Origin: Bacteroidota bacterium
GTDB taxonomy: Bacteria > Bacteroidota > Bacteroidia > Flavobacteriales_D > Crocinitomicaceae
DNA: 64,000 nucleotides
Assembly (NCBI GenBank): GCA_016192075.1
Contig: JACPUU010000012.1
Location: 62,001 to 126,000, forward strand
Direction of reading: 5' to 3'
Shown: positions 36,284-45,570 of the stretch, one piece after another
How the letters are laid out: the number at the start of each line of letters is the position of its first letter
How positions within the stretch are numbered: position 1 is the stretch's first letter
Position numbers and translations under genes: made by a program
The notes under the pieces: generated by a model
Told to the model about the DNA's origin: nothing
The model's input: only the letters and a program-made list of their open reading frames with translations
Database searches by the model: none

Positions 36284-37613
36284 TCCGGGCCTTACGCTCG
36301 CAGCTTTGTTTCTGTTGCACACTGCCGGTTTTGCACAGGATCAGTCTTCTTTTTCATTAGCCGAAGCAGAAGAATACGGAGTGATCAATAATCAGAAAAT
36401 GAAAAACTCACTGCTTGATCTGGAGATTGCAGAAAAAAAAATATGGGAAACCACTGCGATAGGTTTACCGCAGGTGAGTGCGTCCGGTAGTTTTCAAAAT
36501 CTGCTGGATATTCCAACATCAGTAGTAGATGCCTCTCTTTTTAACCCCAATGCAGCAGAGGGTGAGGTAATGACATTTCAAATGGGACAAAAATACAGCA
36601 GCGCCGTTACGCTTAATGTTTCCCAGTTGATTTTTGATGGTTCATACCTGATTGGGCTGCAGTTTGCAAAATTCTACGGTCAAATGGCTGAAACGGCTAT
36701 TTCAAATACCAAAAACCAGATCAAAGCCATGGTGCGTGAGGCATACTACAATGTGCTGGTTGCAGATAAAAATCTTTCACTCGTAGATTCTGTCATGGTA
36801 AATACAGAAAAAATGTGGGGAGAAGTAAAAATTCTGCAAAAAAACGGAATGATTAAAATGGAAGAAGTCAACCAGCTCGAGCTTGCTTATAACCGTATGC
36901 TGGCAACACGTCAAAACGCACAGCGGCAAACTGAAATTGCACGTAACCTGCTGAAGCTTCAAATGGGCTATGACCTGGATAAAAGCATTTCACTGACAGA
37001 AACATTTGATGCGGTTTTAAAATCAATAGAACAGGCAAACCCGGTTATGCAGGAATTTAATATGGCCAATAATCAGAATTATATTTTGCTTGATCAGCAG
37101 CGGCAATTAGATGAATACAGCCTTCAGAATGAAAGGGCAAAATACCTGCCCTCAGTTGGTGCCTTTTTTACCCATTCTCAAAATGCTTACCGTAATGAGT
37201 TTGATTTTTTTGCAGATAAACCCTGGTACCCCACAACCGTTTGGGGAATTTCACTCAATGTTCCCATTGCAAGCAGCGGTCAGCGTTTAATGCGTGTGCA
37301 GCAGGCTGAGATTAAGCTGGAACAGGATTTAAACAACATTACCGGGCTTGAGCAAACACTTCAGTTTCAGGAAATGCAGCTCAAAGCCGGATTTGAAAAT
37401 GCGTATCAGCTGATGAAAATTGAGCAAATGAACATTGACCTGGCAACGCTTATTTATAACAATGAAGTAAAACGTAAAGATATCGGAGTGGGATCAGGTA
37501 TGATGCTCACACAACTTCAAACACAGCTGCTCACTGCCCAGGGAAATTACATCGGAGCCGTGATGCAAATGCTTTCTTATAAAATTCAACTTGATAAATT
37601 ATACAATCAATAA
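36267..37613 (+). CDS. TolC-family outer membrane efflux protein
   Basis: The 448-residue protein has a signal peptide (MMKTFSPGLTLAALFLLHTA and GFAQ) and the alpha-helical repeats of outer membrane efflux proteins: SFSLAEAEEYGVINNQKMKN at the start, and a second repeat QIKAMVREAYYNVLVADKNL. It should form the outer membrane duct for the RND pump encoded two genes downstream. It overlaps tetR by 17 bases, and the adaptor follows after 22 bases. Confidence 0.93.
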   Translation: MMKTFSPGLTLAALFLLHTAGFAQDQSSFSLAEAEEYGVINNQKMKNSLLDLEIAEKKIWETTAIGLPQVSASGSFQNLLDIPTSVVDASLFNPNAAEGEVMTFQMGQKYSSAVTLNVSQLIFDGSYLIGLQFAKFYGQMAETAISNTKNQIKAMVREAYYNVLVADKNLSLVDSVMVNTEKMWGEVKILQKNGMIKMEEVNQLELAYNRMLATRQNAQRQTEIARNLLKLQMGYDLDKSISLTETFDAVLKSIEQANPVMQEFNMANNQNYILLDQQRQLDEYSLQNERAKYLPSVGAFFTHSQNAYRNEFDFFADKPWYPTTVWGISLNVPIASSGQRLMRVQQAEIKLEQDLNNITGLEQTLQFQEMQLKAGFENAYQLMKIEQMNIDLATLIYNNEVKRKDIGVGSGMMLTQLQTQLLTAQGNYIGAVMQMLSYKIQLDKLYNQ

Positions 37614-37635
37614 CCCGCCTAATCCATATCCAATA

Positions 37636-38775
37636 ATGAAAACAAGACTATTTATAGCAACCGCTTTTGCTGCCTTCATACTGGCTGCTTGCGGCGGAGA
37701 AGAAAAAAAATCAGATGCGCTTTCGCAGCTCATTGCAAAGCGTGATTCCCTGAAAAATGAACTTAACCTGATCAATGACCAGATTGCGCTGCTTGATACA
37801 TCAGGTGCTGATCTTACCCCAATGGTAAGTGCAACCGTTGTGGAGCAAAAAGATTTTGTGCATAAGGTAGAAGTGCAGGGCGCTGTTGAAACAGATGAGA
37901 ATGTATTGCTGACGGCTGAATCGCAGGGCGTCATTCGTGTCATTCATGTGCGTGAAGGACAAAAAGTATCACAGGGACAAGCACTGATGACCATTGATTC
38001 AGAGATTCTGGCATCAACCATTAATGAAGTTGAAACATCACTTGAGATGGCTGAGTACATGTTTGAAAAACAGCAGAAATTAATGGATGAAGGTGTGGGT
38101 GTAGAGATCGAATACGAGCAGGCAAAAAATCAGAAAAAATCGCTTGAACAAAAACTGAAAACCATGCGTTCACAGCAGGGAAAAACAGTTGTGCGTGCAC
38201 CTTTCGGCGGTGTGGTAGATGAAATTATGGTAAGCCTGGGCGACATGGCTTCACCCATGAATCCACTGCTGCGTATTGTCAACAACAAAAACATCACCAT
38301 TGCGGCAAGCCTTGCTGAAAATCTGCTGGCCAACGTTAACCTGGGTACTGCTGTTGAACTGGTCATTCCGGCTATGAATGATACAACCATTCAGGGGGTG
38401 GTAAGCTATAAAGGGAATTTTATTGATCCTGTAAACAGAACATTTAAAATTCAGGTAGCTATTAAAAACAACGCACTGTTAATGGCAAATATGCTTGCCA
38501 AAGTAAACGTGGTCGATTATACCTGCAAAGATGCCCTGGTTGTTAATTCAGAGGCCGTTCTTCAGGATACCAAAAACAACAACTACGTCTACAAACTGAA
38601 AAAAGGAGAAGGGGAGTTATACGTGCTGGAGAAAGTGCTGGTAAAAGTAGAAAAAACATACAGCGGCGAATCATGTATCGTTCCGCTAACCGCAGGCGCG
38701 CTGGTTGCCGGTGATCAGATTGTACTTTCAGGTGCTAAAGGAGTAACTGAATCAGACAGGGTGAAACTTCAATAA
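37636..38775 (+). CDS. RND efflux periplasmic adaptor lipoprotein
   Basis: From ATG 37636 the protein has 379 residues: a lipoprotein signal with the lipobox LAAC (Cys19), a short coiled coil (SLKNELNLINDQIALLD), a biotinyl-lipoyl-like half motif (GVIRVIHVREGQKVSQGQAL), an alpha-hairpin (about 125-175), and a second half motif (TVVRAPFGGVVDEIMVSLGD) with a beta-barrel domain. It links the inner membrane pump to the TolC-like duct. The lipid anchor is usual for such adaptors. An in-frame upstream start at 37591 lies inside the previous gene and would lose the signal sequence. Confidence 0.93.
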   Translation: MKTRLFIATAFAAFILAACGGEEKKSDALSQLIAKRDSLKNELNLINDQIALLDTSGADLTPMVSATVVEQKDFVHKVEVQGAVETDENVLLTAESQGVIRVIHVREGQKVSQGQALMTIDSEILASTINEVETSLEMAEYMFEKQQKLMDEGVGVEIEYEQAKNQKKSLEQKLKTMRSQQGKTVVRAPFGGVVDEIMVSLGDMASPMNPLLRIVNNKNITIAASLAENLLANVNLGTAVELVIPAMNDTTIQGVVSYKGNFIDPVNRTFKIQVAIKNNALLMANMLAKVNVVDYTCKDALVVNSEAVLQDTKNNNYVYKLKKGEGELYVLEKVLVKVEKTYSGESCIVPLTAGALVAGDQIVLSGAKGVTESDRVKLQ

Positions 38776-38784
38776 GAAAACGTC

Positions 38785-41700
38785 ATGCAGCAGAGTAATA
38801 TTGAAAACCAAAAAGAATTTGGTATCACTACATGGGCGGTAAATAACCGCAAAACGGTGTACCTCATATCCTTCCTCATTTTTATTATGGGGCTGGGAGC
38901 TTACCAGAGCATGCCTAACGAAAGTTTTCCCGAATTGCAGATTCCGGAGATTTACGTGGGTGTTGCATACCCTGGTAACTCGCCTGAAATTATTGCCGAA
39001 AAAATTACAGACCCGATTGAAAAAGAATTGAATTCTGTAAAAAATGTGGATGAAATTTCTTCCACATCAATTGATGGGTATGCTTCAATTCGCGTAAAAT
39101 TTGACTTCAAAGTAACACCGAAGCAGGCTTTGCAGGAAGTGAAAGATGCGGTTGATAAAGCACGCACCAACAAAGATTTTCCAAATGACCTGCCGGTAGA
39201 ACCAAATATTTTTGAGATGGACATGTCTGAAATGCCCATTCTCAATGTCAACCTCTCATCGGCTACACACTCCATTTCTCAATTGAATGAGTATGCTGAG
39301 CTGCTTGAAGACATGATTGAGGAAATTGAAGAAATCAGCGGTGTTGACATTCGCGGAACGCAGGAACGTGAAATGATTATTGAAGTTGATCCTAAAAAAG
39401 CAGAAGGGGTAGACGTTTCATTTGGTGACATTCAGGCAGCCATTCAGCAGGAAAACATGACCATGTCAGGTGGTGAATACCTGGATGGTTCAACCAAACG
39501 TACCGTAAAAATTGAAGGTGAATTTAAAAATGCAGAAGAAATCGGCAATGTAATTGTCAAGCAGGAAGATTATAAAGCAGTATACCTGCGTGATGTTGCA
39601 GATGTTCATTTTGGTGATGCAGATACCACATCGTATGCCCGTGAACGTGGCAAAACGGTAGTTATGCTGGATGTAAAAAAACGAAGCGGACAGAACCTGC
39701 TTACTGCGTCCGCTAAAATTCATGAATTGCTGAAAGATGTCCGTGAGAAAAATCTGATACCTGAAAGCGTCAATATTTCAGTAACCAATGACCAGTCAGA
39801 CAAAACCATTGACATGGTATCTAACCTGGAGAACTCTATTATTTTTGGTATCATTCTCGTAGTAGGTATTCTGCTTTTCTTCCTGGGGGTGCGTAACTCA
39901 CTTTTTGTTGGTATTGCAATTCCAATGTCTATGCTGATGTCATTCCTGATTCTGGATGCAATGGGTGTTACCCTGAATACCATGGTGCTTTTCTCCCTGG
40001 TACTGGCCCTGGGTATGTTGGTTGATAACGGAATTGTGGTGGTTGAAAACGTACAGCGATTGATGGAAGAAGGGGTAGATTCATTTACAGCAGCCCGCAA
40101 AGGAGTGGGTGAAATTGCCTGGCCTATTATATCATCTACTGCAACTACCGTTGCCGCATTTATACCGTTGGCATTCTGGCCGGGTATTATGGGTGAATTT
40201 ATGCAGTACCTTCCGTTAACACTGATTATTGTATTGAGCTCATCGCTCTTTGTGGCGTTGGTTGTTAACCCGGTGATGACGGCCATGTGGATGCGCATTG
40301 GCAAACCTGAAGTGAATAAAAAAAGAACCAATATTTCCAGCGGTATTTTTGTAACACTGGGGCTTTTGCTGATTCCGGTTTCAACACTTTGGAGTAATAT
40401 TTTTATTACCTGCGGTGTCTTGATTTTTTCTACGGTTTACTTTTTAAACCCGTGGGCTGATAAATTCATGAACGGTTTTTTGCCCAAACTTGAGAATTTT
40501 TACGAACGTATTATTCGTTATGCCCTGGCTGGAAAAAGGCCGCAGTATTTCTTTTTTGGAACCATAGGGTTGTTCTTTTTCTCGTTTGTTATTCTGGGGC
40601 TGTTTACACCAAAAGTGTTGTTCTTTCCTGAAAACCAGCCGAACTATGTGAATATTTTTATTCAGCACCCGATTGGAACGGATATTAAGGTAACCAACAA
40701 AACAACGCTTGAAGTAGAGCGTATTCTGACAGAAGAAATTCTGGAACCCTACCTGGCCGATTCGGTAGACAAACCAGTCAAAGAATGGATCATTCAATCG
40801 GTCATTGCACAGGTTGGTGATGGTACCAGTGACCCCAACCAGGGGCCGGTAATGGGCAATACACCGCACAAAGGCCGTATTACGGTAAACTTTGCAGAGT
40901 TTAAATACCGTGGTAAAGATCCGCGTACAAATAAAACGTACAGCACCAGTAAAATCATGGAAGAAATTTCAGAAGGTTTGAAAGGCAGATTTCCGGCAGA
41001 TGTTCAGGTTTCAGTAGATAAAAACAACGAGGGTCCGCCTACCGAACCGCCTATCAATATTGAAGTGAGTGGTGAAGTAGGGTATGATCAGCTGATTGAG
41101 GAAGCGGAGAAAATCCGTTTATTTCTGGATCGTAAAAACGTGAACGGTGTTGAAAAACTAAAACTTGATGTTGAAACCGGAAAACCGGAATTACCAATTG
41201 TCATTGACCGTGAAAAAGCGCGTTTGTTCAATACATCAACCGGACAAATTGCGATGGCTATCCGCACAGCGTTATTTGGTTCAGACATTTCAACCTATAA
41301 ACTGGGAGATGAAACCTATGACATTACCGTGCGGTTTAACAATGAGAACCGGAATAACATTGATGAGTTATTGAATCAACGTTTGATTTTCCGGAACAAC
41401 AAAGGGCAGATGCTGCGTATTCCAATTCGCTCTCTTGTAAAAGAACCGGAACCAACCAACACGTACAGTGCCGTTGTGCATAAAGACATGATTCCGGTTG
41501 TTACCGTTTATTCAAATGTTTCAGAAGGAGCAAATGCCAACGAAGTAGTGGCTGAAATGAAAGAAGTGTACAAAGACTATGAGTCAGAGTTTGGTTTGCC
41601 AAAAGGGGTAGAAGTGAACTTTACCGGTGAGCAGGAAGAGCAGGCGAAAGAAATGGCTTTTTTATCAAAAGCACTTTTGGTTGCCATGTTCCTGGTATTG

Positions 41701-42288
41701 CTGATTATTGTAGCCCAGTTTAATGCCTTTACCTCACCGGTGGTTATTATGTTCGCAACACTCTTCAGTTTCATTGGTGTGTTGCTGGGTGAAGTTATTT
41801 TCCAGATGGATTTTGTGATTATTATGACCATGATCGGGATTATTTCACTGGCCGGGGTTGTGGTAAACAATGCCATTGTATTGATTGATTATACCAATTT
41901 GCTGCGGCAGCGTAAACGGCAGGAACTTGGTTTAACCGAATATGAATTACTGCCGATGGATGAAGTTATCAAAGCTACGGTTGAAGCAGGCAAAACCCGG
42001 TTGCGCCCCGTACTGCTGACAGCTATTACAACGGTATTGGGACTGATTCCGCTGGCAACGGGATTCAACATTGACTTTTTTACACTGTATACCGATTACA
42101 ATCCAAACATGTATTTCGGCGGTGACAATACCATGTTCTTCGGGCCTATGTCATGGACCATTATTTTTGGTCTCACATTTGCCACGTTCCTGACCCTGGT
42201 AATTACTCCTTCCATGTACCTTGTTTTCTACCGATTCAAACTCTGGATTTATAAAAAATTCAACATGAAAATGCGCACAGACATTTAA
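38785..42288 (+). CDS. RND-family efflux permease (AcrB/HAE1-like)
   Basis: The 1167-residue inner membrane transporter is driven by the proton gradient. It has the twelve-helix RND layout with two large periplasmic loops. The first helix is followed by MPNESFPELQIPEIYVGVAY and PGNSPE; helix 4 carries GMLVDNGIVVVENVQRLM, in which the second Asp of the AcrB pair DD is Asn. The C-terminal half repeats the pattern at GVVVNNAIVLIDYTNLLRQR and ends before a basic tail. It is somewhat longer than AcrB (1049), partly from insertions near residues 530-600 and 1090-1120. The substrates are unknown. A terminator follows. Confidence 0.95.
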   Translation: MQQSNIENQKEFGITTWAVNNRKTVYLISFLIFIMGLGAYQSMPNESFPELQIPEIYVGVAYPGNSPEIIAEKITDPIEKELNSVKNVDEISSTSIDGYASIRVKFDFKVTPKQALQEVKDAVDKARTNKDFPNDLPVEPNIFEMDMSEMPILNVNLSSATHSISQLNEYAELLEDMIEEIEEISGVDIRGTQEREMIIEVDPKKAEGVDVSFGDIQAAIQQENMTMSGGEYLDGSTKRTVKIEGEFKNAEEIGNVIVKQEDYKAVYLRDVADVHFGDADTTSYARERGKTVVMLDVKKRSGQNLLTASAKIHELLKDVREKNLIPESVNISVTNDQSDKTIDMVSNLENSIIFGIILVVGILLFFLGVRNSLFVGIAIPMSMLMSFLILDAMGVTLNTMVLFSLVLALGMLVDNGIVVVENVQRLMEEGVDSFTAARKGVGEIAWPIISSTATTVAAFIPLAFWPGIMGEFMQYLPLTLIIVLSSSLFVALVVNPVMTAMWMRIGKPEVNKKRTNISSGIFVTLGLLLIPVSTLWSNIFITCGVLIFSTVYFLNPWADKFMNGFLPKLENFYERIIRYALAGKRPQYFFFGTIGLFFFSFVILGLFTPKVLFFPENQPNYVNIFIQHPIGTDIKVTNKTTLEVERILTEEILEPYLADSVDKPVKEWIIQSVIAQVGDGTSDPNQGPVMGNTPHKGRITVNFAEFKYRGKDPRTNKTYSTSKIMEEISEGLKGRFPADVQVSVDKNNEGPPTEPPINIEVSGEVGYDQLIEEAEKIRLFLDRKNVNGVEKLKLDVETGKPELPIVIDREKARLFNTSTGQIAMAIRTALFGSDISTYKLGDETYDITVRFNNENRNNIDELLNQRLIFRNNKGQMLRIPIRSLVKEPEPTNTYSAVVHKDMIPVVTVYSNVSEGANANEVVAEMKEVYKDYESEFGLPKGVEVNFTGEQEEQAKEMAFLSKALLVAMFLVLLIIVAQFNAFTSPVVIMFATLFSFIGVLLGEVIFQMDFVIIMTMIGIISLAGVVVNNAIVLIDYTNLLRQRKRQELGLTEYELLPMDEVIKATVEAGKTRLRPVLLTAITTVLGLIPLATGFNIDFFTLYTDYNPNMYFGGDNTMFFGPMSWTIIFGLTFATFLTLVITPSMYLVFYRFKLWIYKKFNMKMRTDI

Positions 42289-42311
42289 CAGAGTTCTTTT
42301 TAAATTAGCAC

Positions 42312-42348
42312 AAAAAGGGTCATCCGCCTCAGGCAGATGGCCTTTTTT
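42312..42348 (+). terminator. Terminator after the efflux operon
   Basis: The arms around AAAAAGGGTCATCCGCCT and AGGCAGATGGCCTTTTTT pair with two G-U wobbles and end in six T residues, 24 bases after the RND stop. Confidence 0.8.
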
Positions 42349-42722
42349 GATTTTTGTACCGAACGGTTACCGGAAAGGTTGTTTAAGGAAGCCTTTGCTT
42401 CTAAGTAACTGTTTAAGTTTGATTTTTTGATCAAAAAACTTACCGCAGAGAATTTGCAGAGGTCTGTGCAGAGACCCGCTGAGATTGTTTTCTCTGGTTA
42501 CCTCCGTGCCTACCCGGCGGCCCTCAGCGGTTAAGAAATTAGTTATCATCAATGCGACCGTGTTTTTTTATCGCCTGCTGAGTTGTCTGTGTCAAAATGC
42601 TATCTGTAAATCAGCGGGGAATCCCCGGTATCGAATTGGCACCCTGATTCATTTTGAGGTCGCAATGCCCGCGTTGATCAAAACAATCTTTGTATCTTGC
42701 ATGGTTTTTTAAGAGAATAACT
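42349..42722. other. Gap with decayed intergenic repeat
   Basis: It holds words such as ACCGCAGAGAATTTGCAGAGG, shortened here to their core CCGCAGAG and TGCAGAGG, and CCTCAGCGGTTAAGAAA. These resemble the repeat at 23530 and 46500. No gene is supported. Confidence 0.5.
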
Positions 42723-43409
42723 ATGACAAATACGAACATCACGCATAAAGATTGGAATGAGATACGGACAAACGACAGTTGGGCCATTTTTAAAATAATG
42801 GCTGAGTTTGTTGAGGGGTATGAGAAAATGGCGCGTATTGGTCCGTGCATTTCGGTGTTCGGGTCAGCCCGAACTGACCGTGAAAGCCCATATTACAAAG
42901 GCGCTATGGAAACGTCTAAACTGCTGGTTGAATCAGGATACGGTGTAATCACCGGCGGCGGCCCCGGAATCATGGAAGCCGGAAATTTAGGTGCAAAAAT
43001 GGGCGAGGGAAAATCGGTTGGTTTAAATATCCGGTTACCCTTTGAACAGTCATGCAATGAGTTTGTGAATCACCCTGTAAATTTTGACTACTTCTTTGTA
43101 CGCAAAGTTATGTTTGTAAAGTACTCACAAGGGTTTATCGTTTTTCCGGGTGGTTTTGGAACCATGGATGAGTTGTTTGAAGGATTAACCCTCATGCAGA
43201 CTAAAAAAATAGACATGCGCCCTGTTATCCTGTTTGGTACCAAATACTGGAGCGGTATGGTAAAGTGGATTGAAGAAATTATGCTTGGCTCTGAGGGCAA
43301 TATCAACCTCAAGGACATGGACTTTCTGAAAATGACAGATGATCCGAAAGAAGCGGTAAAACACATGAATGATTTTTACAAATCACACCCGCTCAGACCA
43401 AACTTCTGA
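42723..43409 (+). CDS. LOG-family protein (TIGR00730-type)
   Basis: From ATG 42723 the protein has 228 residues. The LOG family Rossmann fold is shown by ISVFGSARTDRESPYYKGA, YGVITGGGPGIMEAGNLGA and the PGGFGTMDELFEGLT active-site motif (PGGxGTxxE). Proteins of this family hydrolyse nucleoside 5'-monophosphates to the base and ribose phosphate, and in some organisms activate cytokinins; older databases call them lysine decarboxylases wrongly. A TTG at 42690 would extend the protein without need. Single gene with a terminator at its end. Confidence 0.9.
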   Translation: MTNTNITHKDWNEIRTNDSWAIFKIMAEFVEGYEKMARIGPCISVFGSARTDRESPYYKGAMETSKLLVESGYGVITGGGPGIMEAGNLGAKMGEGKSVGLNIRLPFEQSCNEFVNHPVNFDYFFVRKVMFVKYSQGFIVFPGGFGTMDELFEGLTLMQTKKIDMRPVILFGTKYWSGMVKWIEEIMLGSEGNINLKDMDFLKMTDDPKEAVKHMNDFYKSHPLRPNF

Positions 43410-43413
43410 TACT

Positions 43414-43443
43414 AAAAAAGGCTGCACAACGCAGCCTTTTTTT
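43414..43443. terminator. Terminator between convergent LOG and lipoprotein genes
   Basis: AAAAAAGGCTGC pairs with GCAGCCTTTTTT around a 5-base loop, with T runs on both strands. Confidence 0.88.
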
Positions 43444-43466
43444 ATGTTCTTATTTTTAACTGATCG

Positions 43467-44528
43467 TTACGGGCAGTAATAGGATTCAGCCACATCTGCC
43501 GGATTACTGGAGCAGAACAGTTTGGTGCCGGTATATTGCCCGTGACACAATTCTTTGCGTGATGCCTTATTCAGATCAAAACCAGCTACATCAAGTACTA
43601 CGCGGCTTGAAAATAAACCAAGCCCGCCATTGATATTGGTATATTCAGGCTGAACCTGGGCAATACTGGTAACCGGTGTGGTTACGTCCAGGTATTGATC
43701 AAGCTCTTCATGCGCAACTGTAACGCGCAGGTCAATCCCGTCCAGTTTTCGTTTTACAACATTGGGATCATCCGGCACAACGGCTGCAACCCATTGGTAA
43801 AAATCAAGGCCGCCAAAACTCGCTGTCTGGGCACTGGGTTGATCCGGGTTACTTTGATAAACATCCCCGTCGTTGCGGGTTTGTGAAAAACTTTGAGTGC
43901 TGTTGTCAGCGTAATATTCAGTCCACCGCATGGTGTATTTATAACTGTAGCGCATGCCATGCAATCCTTCATATACCGTAAAGGCCCATATTTTGTAATC
44001 CTGTGCATCAACAACGGTATTGGCCGCAAACGCAATTTCACCCAGCATGTAAACGCTGTTTGATAAAGCAAAGCCTTTGATGAGGCTTGTTCTTGAATTT
44101 ATCGTGTGTGCCCCTTCGTTCAAATCAGCAACCAGTTCATATTCGGCAGAAGAGTCCAGGTCATTGGCATAGAAAACATATACTTTTTGTTCGGGGGCGT
44201 AGAAAATACCTGAGGTATCTTTGTTGGTGATGATGGAATCATGCAATTGCCAGCTGCGCCCGGTTTCAGCACCGTCTTTGTATTCAATAACCTGTGCATC
44301 AACTGAGGTAAAGTAGTTTGAATCAGCTTCCTGTGCGTATACCAGGTTATCACCATCACCCATGTAGGCTTTGGTTATTTTAATGATGTGTACATCTTTG
44401 GTATGATCCAGCAGCCCGAAAACCACCGGGGTAATTTCGTAATCGCCGTTCAGGCTGAAGTCTGTCTCGCACGACGACCATAAAAGCGGCAGGGCAAGAA
44501 AGGCAAGGGGACCAAATTTTTTTAACAT
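43467..44528 (-). CDS. Lipoprotein resembling the DUF4249 family
   Basis: From ATG 44528 the protein has 353 residues and a lipoprotein signal (MLKKFGPLAFLALPLLWSSC, Cys20). After it comes ETDFSLNGDYEITPVVFGLL, then KDVHIIKITKAYMGDGDNL, a layout that matches DUF4249 lipoproteins, which often accompany TonB-dependent receptors. The C-terminal part holds three more cysteines (RKELCHGQY, LFCSSNPADV, SYYCP). There is no TonB receptor next to it. An earlier ATG at 44591 would put 21 residues before the signal peptide. Function unknown. Confidence 0.7.
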   Translation of the reverse strand: MLKKFGPLAFLALPLLWSSCETDFSLNGDYEITPVVFGLLDHTKDVHIIKITKAYMGDGDNLVYAQEADSNYFTSVDAQVIEYKDGAETGRSWQLHDSIITNKDTSGIFYAPEQKVYVFYANDLDSSAEYELVADLNEGAHTINSRTSLIKGFALSNSVYMLGEIAFAANTVVDAQDYKIWAFTVYEGLHGMRYSYKYTMRWTEYYADNSTQSFSQTRNDGDVYQSNPDQPSAQTASFGGLDFYQWVAAVVPDDPNVVKRKLDGIDLRVTVAHEELDQYLDVTTPVTSIAQVQPEYTNINGGLGLFSSRVVLDVAGFDLNKASRKELCHGQYTGTKLFCSSNPADVAESYYCP

Positions 44529-44623
44529 GTTCTTTAAATAGATGAACAAAAATAACGATTTATCTGATACCGGGGCTAACCGCTTAATCAATCAAAACGA
44601 CCGTTTAAGGCTGAAAGGGCGGT

Positions 44624-45559
44624 TTAATCAGGCACTGTTTTCAGGTGGCGTTCACTCTTTTCAGGATAAACATCTGCCAGGGTAATCAGGATTCCCGTTT
44701 CTTCAACACCACCAAAATCAAGATTTTTTGCTGTTCCAAAAGATTTCATGGTAGGGGAAAGCTGCATGTAATTACTAATCAGGGGCGGCACATTTTCATC
44801 ACGCTCACGGCAGTATTTTTGAAGAATTTTGAATCCCTCTTTAAAATCAAGCCCCTTGACCAGTTCAACAATCTCATGCGTTTCAACCGATGTGTAAATG
44901 GGGTTAATGGGGGTTACCAGTTTTTCTTTATCGGGAAAATAGGTTTTCATAAAACCTAAAACGGCCCGTTTGGCCTGCTCGTTATACGATGAATACATGG
45001 TTACTTTTCCAAAAAAGTATTTCATGTGCGGGTGCTGCAATACAATAGCCCCCAGTCCGTCCCACAGGTTGTCGAGTGCAAAAAGTCCTTTACGCGGATT
45101 AATGGAGGGTTGAAACAGCGGGTTAATCCATGATCTTCCCAATTCAATGGCATAGGGCATGTAATTTTTCAGAAACGTGTCTGAAAAGTGAAAATAATGA
45201 GATGTTGACAGGTGGTGCGCTCCATTGGCACCAATTTTAGCACAATCAATAAACCGGTATCCACCCATGATTTCATCATCTTCAGGTGAATAGACAACCA
45301 ACTGCTCGTAACAGATTTCGGCCGTATCGTGTTCATCAATGTCAATGGGTTGACCAGTTCCGCCGCCGGCAAGGGCAAAAGTAAGTTCACGCAGCCTGCC
45401 TATTTCACGCATCACATTGGGGGCATTGTGATGATTGACAATATAAATGAGATTTTTGATCTTGTTCGTCTTACGGACAAAACGTTCAGGAGTAAGTTCT
45501 GCTTTCAGCAAAGCCCGGTCTATCGGCGGAATGATATAGTCTAAATTAATGTCTGACAT
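44624..45559 (-). CDS. glsB: Glycine-lipid N-acyltransferase GlsB-like (GNAT fold)
   Basis: The 311-residue protein resembles the GNAT-related N-acyltransferases that make lyso-ornithine or, in Bacteroidota, lyso-glycine lipid by adding a 3-hydroxyacyl chain to the amino acid. Visible features are IGRLRELTFALAGGGTGQPI, YSPEDDEIMGGYRFIDCA, ELGRSWINPLFQPSIN and KGLFALDNLWDGLGAIVLQH. The gene lies 11 bases after the O-acyltransferase gene on the same strand, as glsA and glsB do in Bacteroides. The pairing and the phylum are the basis for glycine rather than ornithine. Acts at the cytoplasmic membrane. Confidence 0.75.
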   Translation of the reverse strand: MSDINLDYIIPPIDRALLKAELTPERFVRKTNKIKNLIYIVNHHNAPNVMREIGRLRELTFALAGGGTGQPIDIDEHDTAEICYEQLVVYSPEDDEIMGGYRFIDCAKIGANGAHHLSTSHYFHFSDTFLKNYMPYAIELGRSWINPLFQPSINPRKGLFALDNLWDGLGAIVLQHPHMKYFFGKVTMYSSYNEQAKRAVLGFMKTYFPDKEKLVTPINPIYTSVETHEIVELVKGLDFKEGFKILQKYCRERDENVPPLISNYMQLSPTMKSFGTAKNLDFGGVEETGILITLADVYPEKSERHLKTVPD

Positions 45560-45570
45560 GTTTAGTTGAA

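Noticed and set aside
39720-40331. 203-codon open frame on the minus strand inside the RND pump
   Set aside because: Antisense to conserved helix 4 of the pump; composition rich in Ser, Thr and Ile as expected of a shadow frame.
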